Source: Plantago ovata (Eukaryota; Streptophyta; Magnoliopsida; Lamiales; Plantaginaceae). Taken from it: a stretch of 64,000 nucleotides of DNA. Where the stretch lies: the NCBI GenBank assembly GCA_028274465.1, contig JAHHQI010000238.1, positions 1 through 64,000 on the forward strand, given 5' to 3'. Shown one piece after another: positions 34,701-46,075 of the stretch; position 1 is the first letter of the stretch, and the number at the start of each line of letters is the position of its first letter. The position numbers and the translations under genes are program-made. The notes under the pieces are model-generated. The model searched no databases. It saw nothing but the letters and a program-made list of their open reading frames with translations, and had not been told where the DNA came from.

Positions 34701-37656
34701 GTATAGTATATGATTTAATTTTGATAAACAGATGAAAATCATAATATTATATTTTTTTGTAAACTGAACAGTAGATCTTATAAGTCTAATAGAAGTCTAC
34801 TTCTTAACAATTTCAGTTTTTATTATAAGTCTAACAGAAGTATAACATTGTTTCTTATAACCTTAGTGTGTGACCTTAAAACTATAAACCGATGTTTTTA
34901 TCTCTGAATTATTAGATTCATAGATCTTTTTTATCTCTGAACAAATCTTATGATGTCATTATATCAATCTGTGAAGTTAAATTTTTGAAATTGATTTAGT
35001 CAGACATGCAGGGATGATGTAGACTGTGTAGACTAGATGTAATGATTACAAGCATGCAGTAATTTTTTATTTTTTGATTCTGAAAAGTGGTTATAGACTT
35101 GTCTTTTCAAGTAAATTTCACAATCAATTTTAAAAATATAACAATCTTTAATATAACCAAATATAGTTATTTTAAAATCATAACAAGATGGTTCTTAAAA
35201 GTGTAATAATAAGTTTTAAAATTTTAACGTTTTCCTGTTATATGAATATGCATATGAGGTCTCTTAAAAATAAATAATTAATACAACTTAAAAATCTAAC
35301 TGACTGTCTTGGAACTATAAGAAATTTTCAGATAAAGTAATTCAGTTTTTTAATGTGAATTCGAAAATTACAGTTTTTTTAATTGAAAAGTTGCATCCAT
35401 TCAATTGATGTCTTTTCATCTAACAGTCACCCACTTTCATTTGCCTATAAATACCCTCTCTTTTAGCCTAATCGTTCATTATAACACACAATACAAATAC
35501 TTTTATCAAAAGAAAGTAAACAAGAAAAAAATTATCAGAGAAGAAATGGTTGCTTCACAAAATTCTACTCTGAACCAGAATGGAGTTTATGCTGCTCACC
35601 CGGAGAGAGTGAAGACTCTTTTCAACAATGCTTTCGATGATCATCAAGTTGATGGGGTGCAGTAAGTTTTCTTATATTATTTTTCTCTTTTTTTTTTTTT
35701 CTTTCTTCCTCTGTTTTCAGTTTTTTAATTGACTTTTTTTTTTATTATAGGTACAGGGATGCCAATGGTGTTCTGCACAGGCACACTACTCTTGCACAGA
35801 AGCTTGAAGTCGTGGCTCGGATGGTTATGCCAATTGAGTTGGACTTCAATGAAGCTAGTCCACTTCATCATGCAGTCAGGATTGCAGCCCAATTGAGGCA
35901 TATGAGTGCTCAACACCCAGAAATGGAGCCACATGCCCGGGCTCTCTACAACCAACTCAAGGAAGTGCGTGTGGAAGAGCATGATCTCATGCCTTACATC
36001 CGTTGTGTTCGTACATTTGTGAACACCCTTCATAGGGACAACCCAGTGATTTAAACAAGTTGCTCTAGTAACTGGTCTTAGACTAGGGTTCTTTTGTTTA
36101 ATCTAATCTATGTTGGGACATCTATGTTATTGTCTATTTAAGTCTTTTTATTTTTCTAGGTTTCTATCTATGTTTATTTGGGTTTCTTTCTTTTGAAGTC
36201 CGTAAGAAATTTAATGTAAGGTATGGTTTGTTATTGGAATTTTAAGGTTTTTATTTTTAATTTCTCTAGTACGTATTAACTGTGCATCATATTCTTAAAA
36301 CTACCCCAATAGTTGTTAAAATTATAACACTAGTCATTTAAAACTATAACGTTTACACTAAAAGCCTTATTTAATACTATTAAATTTATATATTACATTA
36401 GTCACTTACACTAAAAGCATAACAAAGCATGGTGACATGAATATATGATGAAATAAAAAATTAAACTGGAAACTATAACATCAACGGTTAAAAGTAATTT
36501 TAAAACCACAACAAGTAATCTTAAGAGTTATTTTAGTGATTAATCACATTCACTGGTTATTTAGGTGATCTTAAAACCACAACACCTTTTTAAAAGTTCA
36601 TATGTTGTATAATTACGCTCATATTCTTCTATTATCAGTACTAGCCTTATAACTATACCATCATTCCTAAAAACCATAACATTACGTCCATTAAAAGCAT
36701 ACGTGGATTATTAAAAACTATAAGAGAGCAACATGGCATGAAAATACTACGATGCATAAAACCTAAACTGGAAACTATACCATGAACGCTTAAAAATAAT
36801 TTTAAAACTACAACAAGTAATCTTAAGAGTTATTTTGGTGATTAATCACATACACCGGTTATTTAGGTGATCTTAAAACCACAACAGCTTCTTTTTAAAA
36901 GTTCATATGTTGTATAATTACGTTCATATTCTTCTATTATCAGTACTAGCCTTATAACTATACCATCATTAATAAAAACCATAACATTCGTCCATTAAAA
37001 GCACACGTGGGTTATTAAAAACCATAAGAGAGCAACATGGCATGAAAATACTACGATGCATAAAATCTAAACTGGAAATTATACCAGGAACGCTTAAAAA
37101 TAATTTTAAAACTACAACAAGTAATCTTAAGAGTTATTTTAGTGATTAATCACATACACCGGTCATTTAGGTGATCTTAAAACCACAACAGCTTCTTTTT
37201 AAAAGTTCATATGTTGTATAATTACGTTCATATTCTTCTATTATCAGTACCAGCCTTATAACTATACCATCATTAATAAAAACCATAAAATTACGTCTAT
37301 TAAAAGCATACGTGATTATTAAAAACCATAAGAAAGCAACATCGCATGAAAATACTAGGAAGCACAAAATCTAAACTGGAAACTATAACAGGAACGCTTA
37401 AAAGTATTTAGGAACATACGTATTTGTTGTTCCGGTTGGATTTCCTCAATTATTTCCACATCTGAGAGCATTCCTCCATCATCGTCGGTGTTTTTCTGAT
37501 TTGTGTAGTGAACGAGCTGGATCGGACGGTAAATTCATCGGAAAAGCAGTAATCGAGTTTAGATTAGGAAAACAGAGCATAAATCAATGAATTCGACCTC
37601 AGAGCATTAAAAAAAATCAGAGAATTGTGTGTGTTTTGTACCTGATTTGCGTCCAT
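31732..37656 (-). CDS. MULE transposase, FAR1/FHY3-related, with SWIM zinc finger
   Basis: Spliced - strand gene. Probable exon 1 is tiny (37656-37642, MDANQ, GTACAA donor). Exon 2 (about 37495-37419) encodes the acidic NTDDDGGMLSDVEIIEE. A long intron follows, then the exon from about 34660 with an acidic run and the FAR1-type DNA-binding domain (ETWEELYVLYKKH, then LGFSVKK; cysteines CKVKRPGC near 34300, HHIQHNHE near 34220). The MULE transposase domain lies at about 33790-33440 (DTTYCTNKYNL, PIVGVNNHW, TIFTDQDKAMSNAI) and 33145-32612 (LWHIQQNAITHF, RSESTNNAFC). The SWIM finger (CKQFF, GWLCFHALKVL) lies near 32390-32330, and the C-terminal KGRKSK tail ends at 31732. Possible catalytic acids are in DTTY and DQDKA. 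Small frame doubts exist at about 34395 and about 32400; the gene may be near-complete or recently dead. Confidence 0.7.
35446..35453 (+). promoter_or_regulatory. TATA box of the small MULE gene
   Basis: TATAAATA followed by pyrimidine-rich CCCTCTC and a leader of about 60-65 nt to the ATG at 35546. Classic plant spacing. Confidence 0.6.
35546..36054 (+). CDS. Small spliced gene of unknown function inside the MULE (139 aa)
   Basis: Two exons, 35546-35661 and 35751-36054, with a GTAAGT donor and a T-rich tract plus TATAG acceptor. Joined, they give one open frame of 139 codons and a TAA stop at 36052-36054. TATAAATA stands about 95 bp upstream of the ATG. The protein begins MVASQNSTLNQNGVYAAHPE and continues with HRHTTLAQKLEVVARMVMP, FNEASPLHHAVRIAAQLRH, MEPHARALYNQLKEVRVE and ends TLHRDNPVI. 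It is predicted mostly helical, without signal peptide or membrane segment. It lies antisense inside the long intron of the transposase gene. I do not recognise the family. It has better-balanced codon use than its surroundings and no breaks, unlike the Ulp1-like gene, so it may be under selection or young. It could be a MULE accessory protein or a captured host gene. Confidence 0.75.
36055..37418. repeat. MULE right-end tandem repeat, unit about 303 bp (36463-37385), and flanks
   Basis: The phrase AAACTGGAAA recurs at 36463, 36765, 37069 and 37373 (steps 302, 304, 304), with nearly identical sequence between, so about three copies. It lies within the transposase intron near the right inverted repeat. 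The rest of the stretch is AT-rich with dispersed TTAAAACCATAAC-like motifs and no genes. Confidence 0.9.
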
Positions 37657-37968
37657 CGGAGATTATCGGAGCTTTTTCAGACGAAATCCGTTCGAAAATA
37701 GCGTTGATCGGTGAGTTCAGGAGCTTTTTCCGACGAGAGATTTCGATCAGCTGAAATTCACGCACTTTTCACGTTGAACTATGTGTTTTCTAATTTTTAG
37801 GTTTTTTCGCTGATTTGAAGGCTTTATATAGTGAACCGGTTTTTTTATAATGGACCGGTTTTTTTTTTTGGCTGCTGAACCGCGAGAAACCACTAGCGGT
37901 TTTGGTTGGTGGTTTTTTAATTAGAAACCAGACCTTTCGGAAAGGCTTGCCTTACTATATAATTACTC

Positions 37969-37977
37969 TTTACCTAT
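37969..37977. repeat. MULE target-site duplication, right
   Basis: TTTACCTAT, identical to 23561-23569. Confidence 0.88.
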
Positions 37978-38929
37978 TGTAACACTAACTTGTTCCATAG
38001 CCGTAGATGTTTTACTTGTGCACAAGTTTATTAGAACGTCAAGAAGGAAGAGACTTATTCAAGTAATAACTTTAAAACGATATCAAGTTCCTTTTAGAGT
38101 ATGGAAGCTTGATTCATAATCGAATTACTAGTTGTTGTTCATTGGAAAGACGTAGACCTACTCATCTCCGTTTATTAGGAGCTTTGGTGCGTGCGTGCAT
38201 GCATGCATGCATGAGAGCTGTTTGATGAAATGTGTCACACAAGTTTTTTGGTGTCTTGCTACTTATTGTATTTGGCAAAGTGAGTGCTTCTTTCTTTCTT
38301 TCTGTTTACATATATTATTAACATCATCTTCAAGTAATTATTGAAACGCTCTTGTACTTGAAATTTATTTATATTAGCAGCTGGTTTGATGGAATGTGAA
38401 ATTTTGCATTTTACTTCTGTTTTTAATTAGCTAAGTTGTTCTCGAATTTTGCATTTTATGAATTGTTCCAAGTATCCAGTTTAACTGTTTCTTAATTAGC
38501 CCGGATTGTATTACTTGCAGAGTTGTTTATGAATTGTATAATAGAATAGTTAAATTATTGTTAGACTAAATGTTACATGGTACATTACCAATTAAACCAG
38601 TTTGTAGTTACTGTCATGTTAAAGAAAAGGTCAATTATGTACAGGTACAAGTAGTGACTTTATTGGTTTACCCTCATTGTAGTACTATACTATACGCCCT
38701 AACTGAGGATGAAGGTAAATTTCAAGTTCAGTCTCATTTTCAGTATGCGTGATTGGAATCACGACTAAGCAAGAAAATTGTTTGGATTCATCACTGGAGG
38801 TACTTGTTTTGTTAGTTTAGGATGTACAATTAGATAACTGTAAGCTGTTGTCTAACTCAGTTGTTACAACATAAAAGTCTTAATCTAATTAGTGCTGTTT
38901 TAAGATGATTTCAGAATGGTTTAATTGAT
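37978..38929. other. NLR 3'-flank DNA right of the MULE
   Basis: Matches other NLR flanks (38100-38770 against 13690-14090 and 60070-60490). Contains a short (GCAT)n tract at about 38196-38212. No gene. Confidence 0.6.
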
Positions 38930-39223
38930 GGATGGTGGTACAAAGCTAGCTTTGTTGGGCGTGTGGATGGCAACTCTTTCTTGTGTTTGCTGGCAGAAAG
39001 TTCACTCAGCCTATTAAGGTACGATGGGTTTCCTCTCTGCAGAATTGATATCAGCACACAAGTTAAATTTTACTATTAAAGTCTACTATTAAATGTTATC
39101 TGCATTTTGAAGGATGATATAGGAGATGAATCAGTCTTCATCTTCAATGCATTACCAGATAAAGAGAAGGCTGCGTTAACCGAAAAGCTAGAGGAGCAAA
39201 ACTATTCTGAGAATCGCAATTAG
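38930..39223 (+). pseudogene. Unidentified small-membrane-protein gene, last two exons (G, H)
   Basis: Exon G (about 38930-39018) with a hydrophobic stretch ends at an AAG/GTACGA donor. Exon H (39113-39223) is open and reads DDIGDESVFIFNALPDKEK, continuing to an EKLEEQNYSENRN C-terminus and TAG. The acceptor before H has decayed to GAAG. This is the cleanest copy of exon H in the window. Family unknown. Confidence 0.5.
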
Positions 39224-39981
39224 GTAGGAGAAGCCAAAAAGCATATGGAAGTAGGTAATCATCTGCATTTTATTAATTAAATGTTTTATTGCTTGTGAAA
39301 GTAGGCAGCAGGTGAAGTTTGCCTATAGCTTGTTGACACATAAAAAATGTATGAATAACATGAGACTTACTATGCAAATGCTCAACCTTCTTATATTGTT
39401 ATGTTCTTTTCATATCTTCTAATCTACTATATTCTTGAAAAACAAACCAAACAAAGGCTTTAATCCTTAGAGGAAATCGAGGCAGGTTGAATTAACCAAT
39501 AAGAGGCAGGTCAGCAATTGATCTTCTGAATGTGTACCTCTCTGTATACATGTAACTTGTACCCAAATCTTCATTGGTCTCCCATGTGCCCTCTTCTAAA
39601 AGGCAATGACTAACTCTGCTTGCTGAACCAATACTTCTTCAGTTCTTTGGTCCTGTATTGAAAGTTTGACATATTTTAGTTATGCACTAATTATGCATAT
39701 AGTATTGTGAAGTTGAAGCAAAAATTATTTGGACGTACAACTTTATTCCTTACCTTTACTCTTCTTGAGATTATGCTTTTCTCTTTATTCTTTAATTCTT
39801 CACTTTTCTTTATTGTCAAGAAAAGAATAATACTACAATCATCTAATGTTCCAATCTGAAATTTCAAATTAACAAGACTAAAACCAGAAAAAGCATATAA
39901 CCAAATCTAATCTCTCTTTGCATATTACACAATACTCGAACCAAAATAGTACACTTAAATAAAAGAAGGAAAAAGAAGAAA
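39224..39981. other. Upstream region of NLR at 39982
   Basis: AT-rich. The last 200 bp before the NLR start resemble the leader of the copy at 15326 (ACTTTTCTTTATTGTCAAGA and the purine-rich AAGAAGGAAAAAGAAG just before the ATG). No confident TATA box. Confidence 0.45.
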
Positions 39982-42900
39982 ATGGGTGAACAAGTGATTG
40001 AAGCTTCGGTCCGAATCCTGACTGAGAAGCTGCTTGCAATTGCTACTGATGAAATTGGTCTGATATATATTGGGCGTCAAGGAAGATCTGGAGGACCTCA
40101 AGGAAACGCTTGGCCTGACTCGGGGATATTTGGAGCATGCTGCAAGGAAACAACTTGAAGATCCTGACGTGAAGTTGTGGCTCAAGAAAGTCGAGAACTT
40201 TATCTATGCTGCTGACAACTTGCTTGATGAGTATCAATACGAAACTTACCGTCGTACTGTTGAGGGGGTGGAGATCAAGGACCAGAAGAAGAGCAAGGTA
40301 TGCTTCTCCTTCTGTTTCTCAAATCATATATGTTTCCGTTCGAAAATGGGTCATGCTATTAGGGATTTGAATGCTACGTTCAATCGTCTTAATGCAAAGG
40401 CCAATAAGCTTCACATTCAAACTAGGATTTCCAATTCCCTTTATATTAATCCTGTTACCAAGGAAACTACTCCCGTGAGTGGTGAACTAGTTGTTGGTAG
40501 AGAAGTACATACTTCTAAAATATTAGATATGGTAGTTAACTCGAGTGACAAAGATGATGTCTCTTTTCTTCCCATCGTTGGCATGGGTGGACTAGGGAAG
40601 ACAACTTTAGCTCGATAAGTCTTCAATGACTCAAAGACCATCAAACATTTTGATAAGAGAATATGGGTTTGTGTGTCAACAAATTTTGACACCAAAACCA
40701 TTTTCAAGAATATATATTCTGGTGTCATTGGGGAAAAGTGTTGATCAAGAAGACACCTTGGCAACAATCACTGGAAAGCTCCAAAGCTTATTGAGTGATA
40801 AAAGATACTTGCTCGTTCTCGACGACTTGTGGCATGACAAACGACATGATTGGGAAGATTTTAAAAATTCTATTCTTGGGTTCACCTCAAGAAAGGGCAA
40901 TTTTATTATCATAACTTCTCGTCTTGGAACTGTGGCGTCCATGGTGAACCCACAATCAGTTTATCAGTTAGATAAGCTATCTGACGATAATTGTTGGTGT
41001 CTGATTAAAAGAAAAGCTTTTCCTACGGGAGAATTGCCAGTAGAATTTGAGACTATCGGATATGAGATTGCTTGTAAGTGTAAAGGTTTACCACTGGCAG
41101 CAAACCTTATAGGTGCGTCTTTGCAAGGGAAGGATATAGATAATTGGACATCAGTTCAACAACATGAGCTTTCTGATTCAGAATCTGGTGTGCAGCAAAT
41201 ATTGAAGGTCAACTATGATCGTTTGCCATCTCTATTACTTAAAAAATGCTTTGCGTATTGTGCCATTTTTCGCAAGGACACCAAATTAGAGAAAGAGAGA
41301 CTAATCCAACTTTGGATGGCGGAAGGCTTTCTTTCGGGAAATGATATGGAGAGTCTAGGTTGTGATGTCTATGATATGTTACTGAAGAATTCTTTCTTGC
41401 AAGAGGTTGTGTGTGATGGGTTTAGCAACATTAAGTACTCTAAGATGCATGATCTTTTGCATGACCTCGCAATTTCAGTTTCAAAAGAAGATTGCCTTAA
41501 TGATGAGGGTGATTACAAGGGCATGGCTTCCCATGTCAGATATGTTGCAGTACAATCACTTGGAGAAAAAACGCGCAAGATTATGAAGGAGAATGCAACT
41601 TATTTGCGTACTTTGTGCCTGGGGAGCTCTTTAGTTGATGATCTATTCAGAGATCTCACAAGGTTGCATTTTCTAAATCTGTGTGGATCGGAAATTCAAG
41701 AATTGAGTAGCTCTGTTGGTGGGATGATACATCTACGGTTGCTCGATGTTTCAGATACAAAAATCTCCACTTTACCAGATTCTATTTGTAAGCTTTACAA
41801 CTTGCAGTCTCTATATTATTCTCCATATCTTAAAGGATTACCCGACAATGCACATCAGTTATTGAATATATATGAGGCATCTCGTGTATGATGGAGATGA
41901 TATTATGATCAAGATTCCATCTCATATTGGAAAGTTGACTTGTCTTCGTACGTTACCTGCTTTTGGGGTGGGATTGGAGGAAGGCCATGGAATTGAAGAG
42001 TTGGAACCGTTGAAGAATCTAAAAGGCAAACTTTGGATAAGGAAACTTGAGAATATTAAAGATATGGAAGAAGCTATGAGATCAGATTTAATTAGAAAAC
42101 CAAACATACAACAACTGTGTTTTGAGTGGACAAAAGAAGATGATGTTACTAACAATGACGAGGAAGTCCTGGGAGGCCTTGAACCCCATCCAAATATAAA
42201 AAGCATAGAAGTTAAAAACTTCAATGGAGGTAAGTTTCCAGCATGGACCATCAATATGATGGTTAGTCATGGAAGGAGCCTAGCTAGACAAACTGGTCGA
42301 AATACATCTGGTTAGTTGCTCAAGATGTGAAGAAATTCCCACAATGGATCATCTACCATTCCTCAAGAAGTTGTGGCTGCAGGGGCTAAAAAATGTGAAA
42401 TCAATTGGTCCTATATTTTATGGTCGTCATGATTGTGAAAACATGGGCAGTGCTAGCACAAGCTCCCAACCCTTGGTAGTACCATTCCGGGCACTTGAAA
42501 GATTCATAATGGAGCACATGCCCAATTTGGTTGAGTGGGTTGCACCAACTTTTGAGATTTCAACAAGCGGTAAAACAGCTTCTAAAATCATTGGTTTTCC
42601 ACTTCTGAAGGTTTTGAGGATTCGGAGACTGGCAAAATTGAAGTCCATACCAAGGCATGATCTTGGATCTCTTGAGGAACTGATATTATTTGGAGATATA
42701 GAGGAAAGCTTGATTGTTCACATGGCATGCAACAACAATATAATCTCTTTGAGGAAATTGAAGTTGTGGTGGTGCAATATAAGTAATAATTGCGTTAGCA
42801 AACTGATTCAAACCAATCAACGCCACCTTGAGGAATTGAGTTTATGGCAATGCAATGAGTTGAGTCATTTGGAATTTCCGGATGGCGAAGACGATGATGG

Positions 42901-43114
42901 TCACAGAACCCTACCATCTCTCAAGTCTTTAAAAATAATGGAATGCAGCTGTCTGGAGTCAATTGGATTCAGAAGCGGACAGTGCCGACCCCTCCCTTCT
43001 CTCCACAGATTGAGTGTTGGTCACTGCCCTAATTTGGACTCTGTTGCATTGGAGACTCCCAACGTTTCAAGCCAATTCATTTACAATTGTCCCAAATGGC
43101 AAGAAGATAAGTGA
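39982..43114 (+). pseudogene. CNL (RGA2-like) resistance gene, second broken full-length copy
   Basis: Starts MGEQVIEASVRILTEKLLA at 39982. It has the Rx-N coiled coil, P-loop GMGGLGKTTLAR ending at 40617, kinase-2 YLLVLDDLWHDK (about 40803), RNBS-B NFIIITSR, GLPLAA (about 41086), MHD region KMHDLLHDLA (about 41442) and an LRR region to a stop at 43112-43114. Defects by comparison with the intact paralogue: a 4-bp TATA-type insertion near 40065 in the CC domain, a stop right after the P-loop (TTA to TAA at about 40616), a frame change near 40715, a TATA insertion near 41868, and a frame change near 42290. Long open pieces remain between breaks, so it was disabled recently. Its LRR end has only one terminal module. 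Confidence 0.9.
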
Positions 43115-43779
43115 TTTACAATTGTCCCAAATGACAAGAAGATATTTTCAAGCGCTATTAAGAGGTAATGCAAAATATTTATTATCTTTTCCGTTTGCCT
43201 TGATTCAGTTTTAAATCGCTTATGATAATTTTCATTGATTCAGTTTTAATATTAATCATTTAGAAGACAAGTGTGTTGTTCTTCAAACAAATAAAGGGAG
43301 ATTATGAAATACCTATACCTGACGCTTCTTTCTTAATGTATTCTTCCACACAATGCAGTTAATCAATAAAAACATTTCTAGTAGCTAAATTTCCTCCTCG
43401 ATCCCTCGCTGCAGTGGCATAAGGGATACTAATAGCTAGCATGAACATGCAATAATGCAATATATGTTCTCCCTTAATTTACCAATTTATAGCTAAACCG
43501 CTCGTCTTTTTTACTCATTTTGTTTTAATCTTTAACCCTACAGGATAGATTTCAAAAGCATTAGTAATCAGAGATAACGTGTATATGTATAGTCGAGTTA
43601 TATTTCACTGGAGGGATGGGAACGACAGTGGCTTTCCCTTCCAAGTTTGCCATGTATTGAGTTTGTAGGCTTATATGTGCTAATTAAGAGGTAAATTATT
43701 CCTTTCTTCGACCTGTCCCTACCTTTGCTTTTAAATTTCTTCTAAACTTCTATATAGAATTCTTCTAAGCTAATTCCAC
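43115..43779. other. NLR 3' flank, no gene seen
   Basis: AT-rich DNA. The stretch at 43555-43690 matches 59095-59220 behind the intact NLR. Confidence 0.5.
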
Positions 43780-44030
43780 GCGATGCAATGATGATGGCCA
43801 CAGAAGAATCCTATCGTCTCTCAAGGATTTAGACACACATAGCTGCGATCGTCTGGGGTCAATTGGATTTAGAAGCGGACAGTGCCGACTCATCCCTTCT
43901 CTCCAGGAATTATGTGTTAAGGCATGCCCTAACTTGGTCTATGTTGCGTTCGAAACTCCCAGCCTTTCAGGCCAATATATTGTAAATTGTCCCAAATGGA
44001 AAGAAAACATGACGACTAGTATGAAGAGGT
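43780..44030 (+). pseudogene. Orphan LRR module
   Basis: An isolated terminal LRR block with the codons for GFRSGQCRL, CPNL, FETP and the PKWKEN ending, 650 bp downstream of an NLR stop and without any upstream NLR parts. Probably left over from unequal exchange between NLR copies. Confidence 0.7.
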
Positions 44031-44049
44031 AATGCAAATTATCCGGAAA

Positions 44050-46075
44050 TGCTGAGAAATGGGCAACCGATCTGAAAGTACTCTTCACAACTTTCCCTTC
44101 CAGGTAAATTGATTTTATCTTTGCTTTTAAATTTTCATAATATTCTGATCTTGGTTAATTTCTTGGCAGTATATACACACTCTCCACATGTTGGTTAAAT
44201 TTGCATAGTGTCCTGGTTAATTTGCTGCTTGTAGCAAACTTGCTGCATCGATGAACCTTCAGAGATGAGGGGTAGGGACTCTTAAGTTCACCCCTTTTAT
44301 TCCACTTACGCTACTAAAATACGTTTGGAGTCTCTATTATAACTGGTTGATCTTGAGAATGTTTGATTGTTCTGAGCAGAGCCACGCTTCAGGAATCATT
44401 TTTCTCAGAGAGTTGTTTGTTTATGATTTTTCACGTAAACTAGATAATGCTGCTGCAATAGAGATGATAATACCTGCAGGCTGATGCATAATCCTTGATT
44501 TCCTTGCAACGGAAGAAGATTAACCGCTTTTTTTTACACTTCAAAATCAAATAATCCTCTCCCAAACAAGCGTTAGACAAGCAGAGAGACTGACAGAGAA
44601 AAGTGTGAAGCACTTGCAGAGTGGTTTGATAGATGATGGTATAAAGCTCACTTTGTTGGGAGTGTGTGGGTGGCACTCTTTGTTGTGTTTTCTAGCAAAA
44701 AGTTCACTCAGCCTATTTATAAGGTACGATAGATTTCCTCTCTGCAGAATTGTTATCAACACACGACTTACATTAATCTTTAATTAAGTCCATTATTTAG
44801 ATATTATCTGCGTTTTGCAGGATGATATTGAAGATAAATCAGTCCTCATCTTCAATTCACTACGGCATAATTACCGGAGAAGTAGAAGGCTGCCCTAATC
44901 TAAAAGCTAGAAGAGCAAGACTACTGAAAAATCTATGAATTCTTCCTTGATCCAGTTTTGAGCAAGTTCCGGTTATTTGATGCGCGCAGGTTAAGGGAGC
45001 TGAAAGGTCATATGAAATTGTCCGTGAGGTTAACGGTCTTCATCAATTCAGAAACCATATATACTGATATACACGTACAGTATGAAAAGATCTTCATTTT
45101 ATTTACAATCACTTTTTATTGCTCTTATGACTGCATAATACTCATTAAGCTACGTATTTTCCTTGAGTGAATTATACCTTAATGTTGCATTACTGAATGA
45201 CGGTGAAAAATAATCTTCAGTTTGAACTACGATTGTAAGATTAGAGAATTCTTTTTGTTGTGTTGTGGTTTATGATACTTTCCAATGTTTCCATGGAAGT
45301 CTGCTGTGTTGTAGTTTATGATAATTTTGATTTAGGTAATAACAGAGTCAACGTAAATGCAGATGCACACTTTACATCCATGAGATATCGAGACCGGAGA
45401 GTCGTTACATCTCAAGGCCTAATACTGATGCCATTGAAATAATCATGTTTTTGGGTGGGAACTTTGGGTTTAACTGGAGATTATGTGTTTGCCAGAAAAG
45501 AAATAGGGGTCCATGAGCAGAAATTTCAGACCTCAACTGAACTTGGAGCAATTGTTCGATTTCATTTGGAAGCTAATGAATTACAAAGTTGCTTCAGAGA
45601 TTAGGGGTAGGGAAAGTTCACATTTTTTCTTCCAGTTACACTACTCAAAAATGTTTTGAGTCTCTGTCATAACTATTTGATCTTTGATAATGTTTGAGAA
45701 ATTTAGCACATGGGGAAAACTCAGAGAGTTGCAAAACAATTTAGCAATGCATGGTTTGACAAATTTAGCTGCATGGAATGAGGTTTCTTCAAAGGAAAGC
45801 TATCATCAACCGGAAGGAACTGTGGAAAAGGTGAAAGATTCAATCTTAGATTTTTTATTTCATATATAAACTACATAATGCTGCAATGTAGATGATTATA
45901 CCTGACTGTTCCAGAATCGTAAATTTCTTTGCAACACAGTTAACAAGCAGAGAGACTGGCAAAGAAAAGTACGAAGCACCTGCAGAGTGGTTTGATGGAT
46001 GGGCGTGTGGATAGCAGCATTCTTTATTTTGTTTGCTGGCGGAAAAAAGTTCACTCAGTCTATTAAGGTGCATTT
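44050..46075 (+). pseudogene. Unidentified small-membrane-protein gene, scrambled exon remnants
   Basis: Contains pieces G (44580-44730), H (44820-44935), B (44988-45060), E (45335-45440), F (45700-45833) and G again (45945-46070). The order G-H-B-E-F-G suggests two partial gene copies in tandem. F is open and reads NLAAWNEVSSKESYHQPEG. G reads HLQSGLIDDGIKLTLLG. Splice-like borders occur, but frames are damaged. The product is unknown. Confidence 0.4.

Larger units (their letters stand above)
23570..37968. mobile_element. Mutator-like element (MULE), 14.4 kb, three genes
   Basis: Bounded by a perfect 9-bp direct repeat TTTACCTAT (23561-23569 and 37969-37977), the target-duplication length of MULEs. 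Its ends form imperfect inverted repeats: about 23570-23640 and 37900-37968 share TATAGTAAGGC, AGCCTTTC and the CTGGTTT phrase in opposite orientation, and each begins with G. Inside are an Ulp1-like protease gene (+, 24001 to about 31080), a FAR1-type MULE transposase gene (-, 37656 to 31732) converging on it, an intact small spliced gene (+, 35546-36054), and two subterminal tandem repeat arrays. Element type and ends are well supported. Whether the transposase is still complete is uncertain. Confidence 0.9.
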
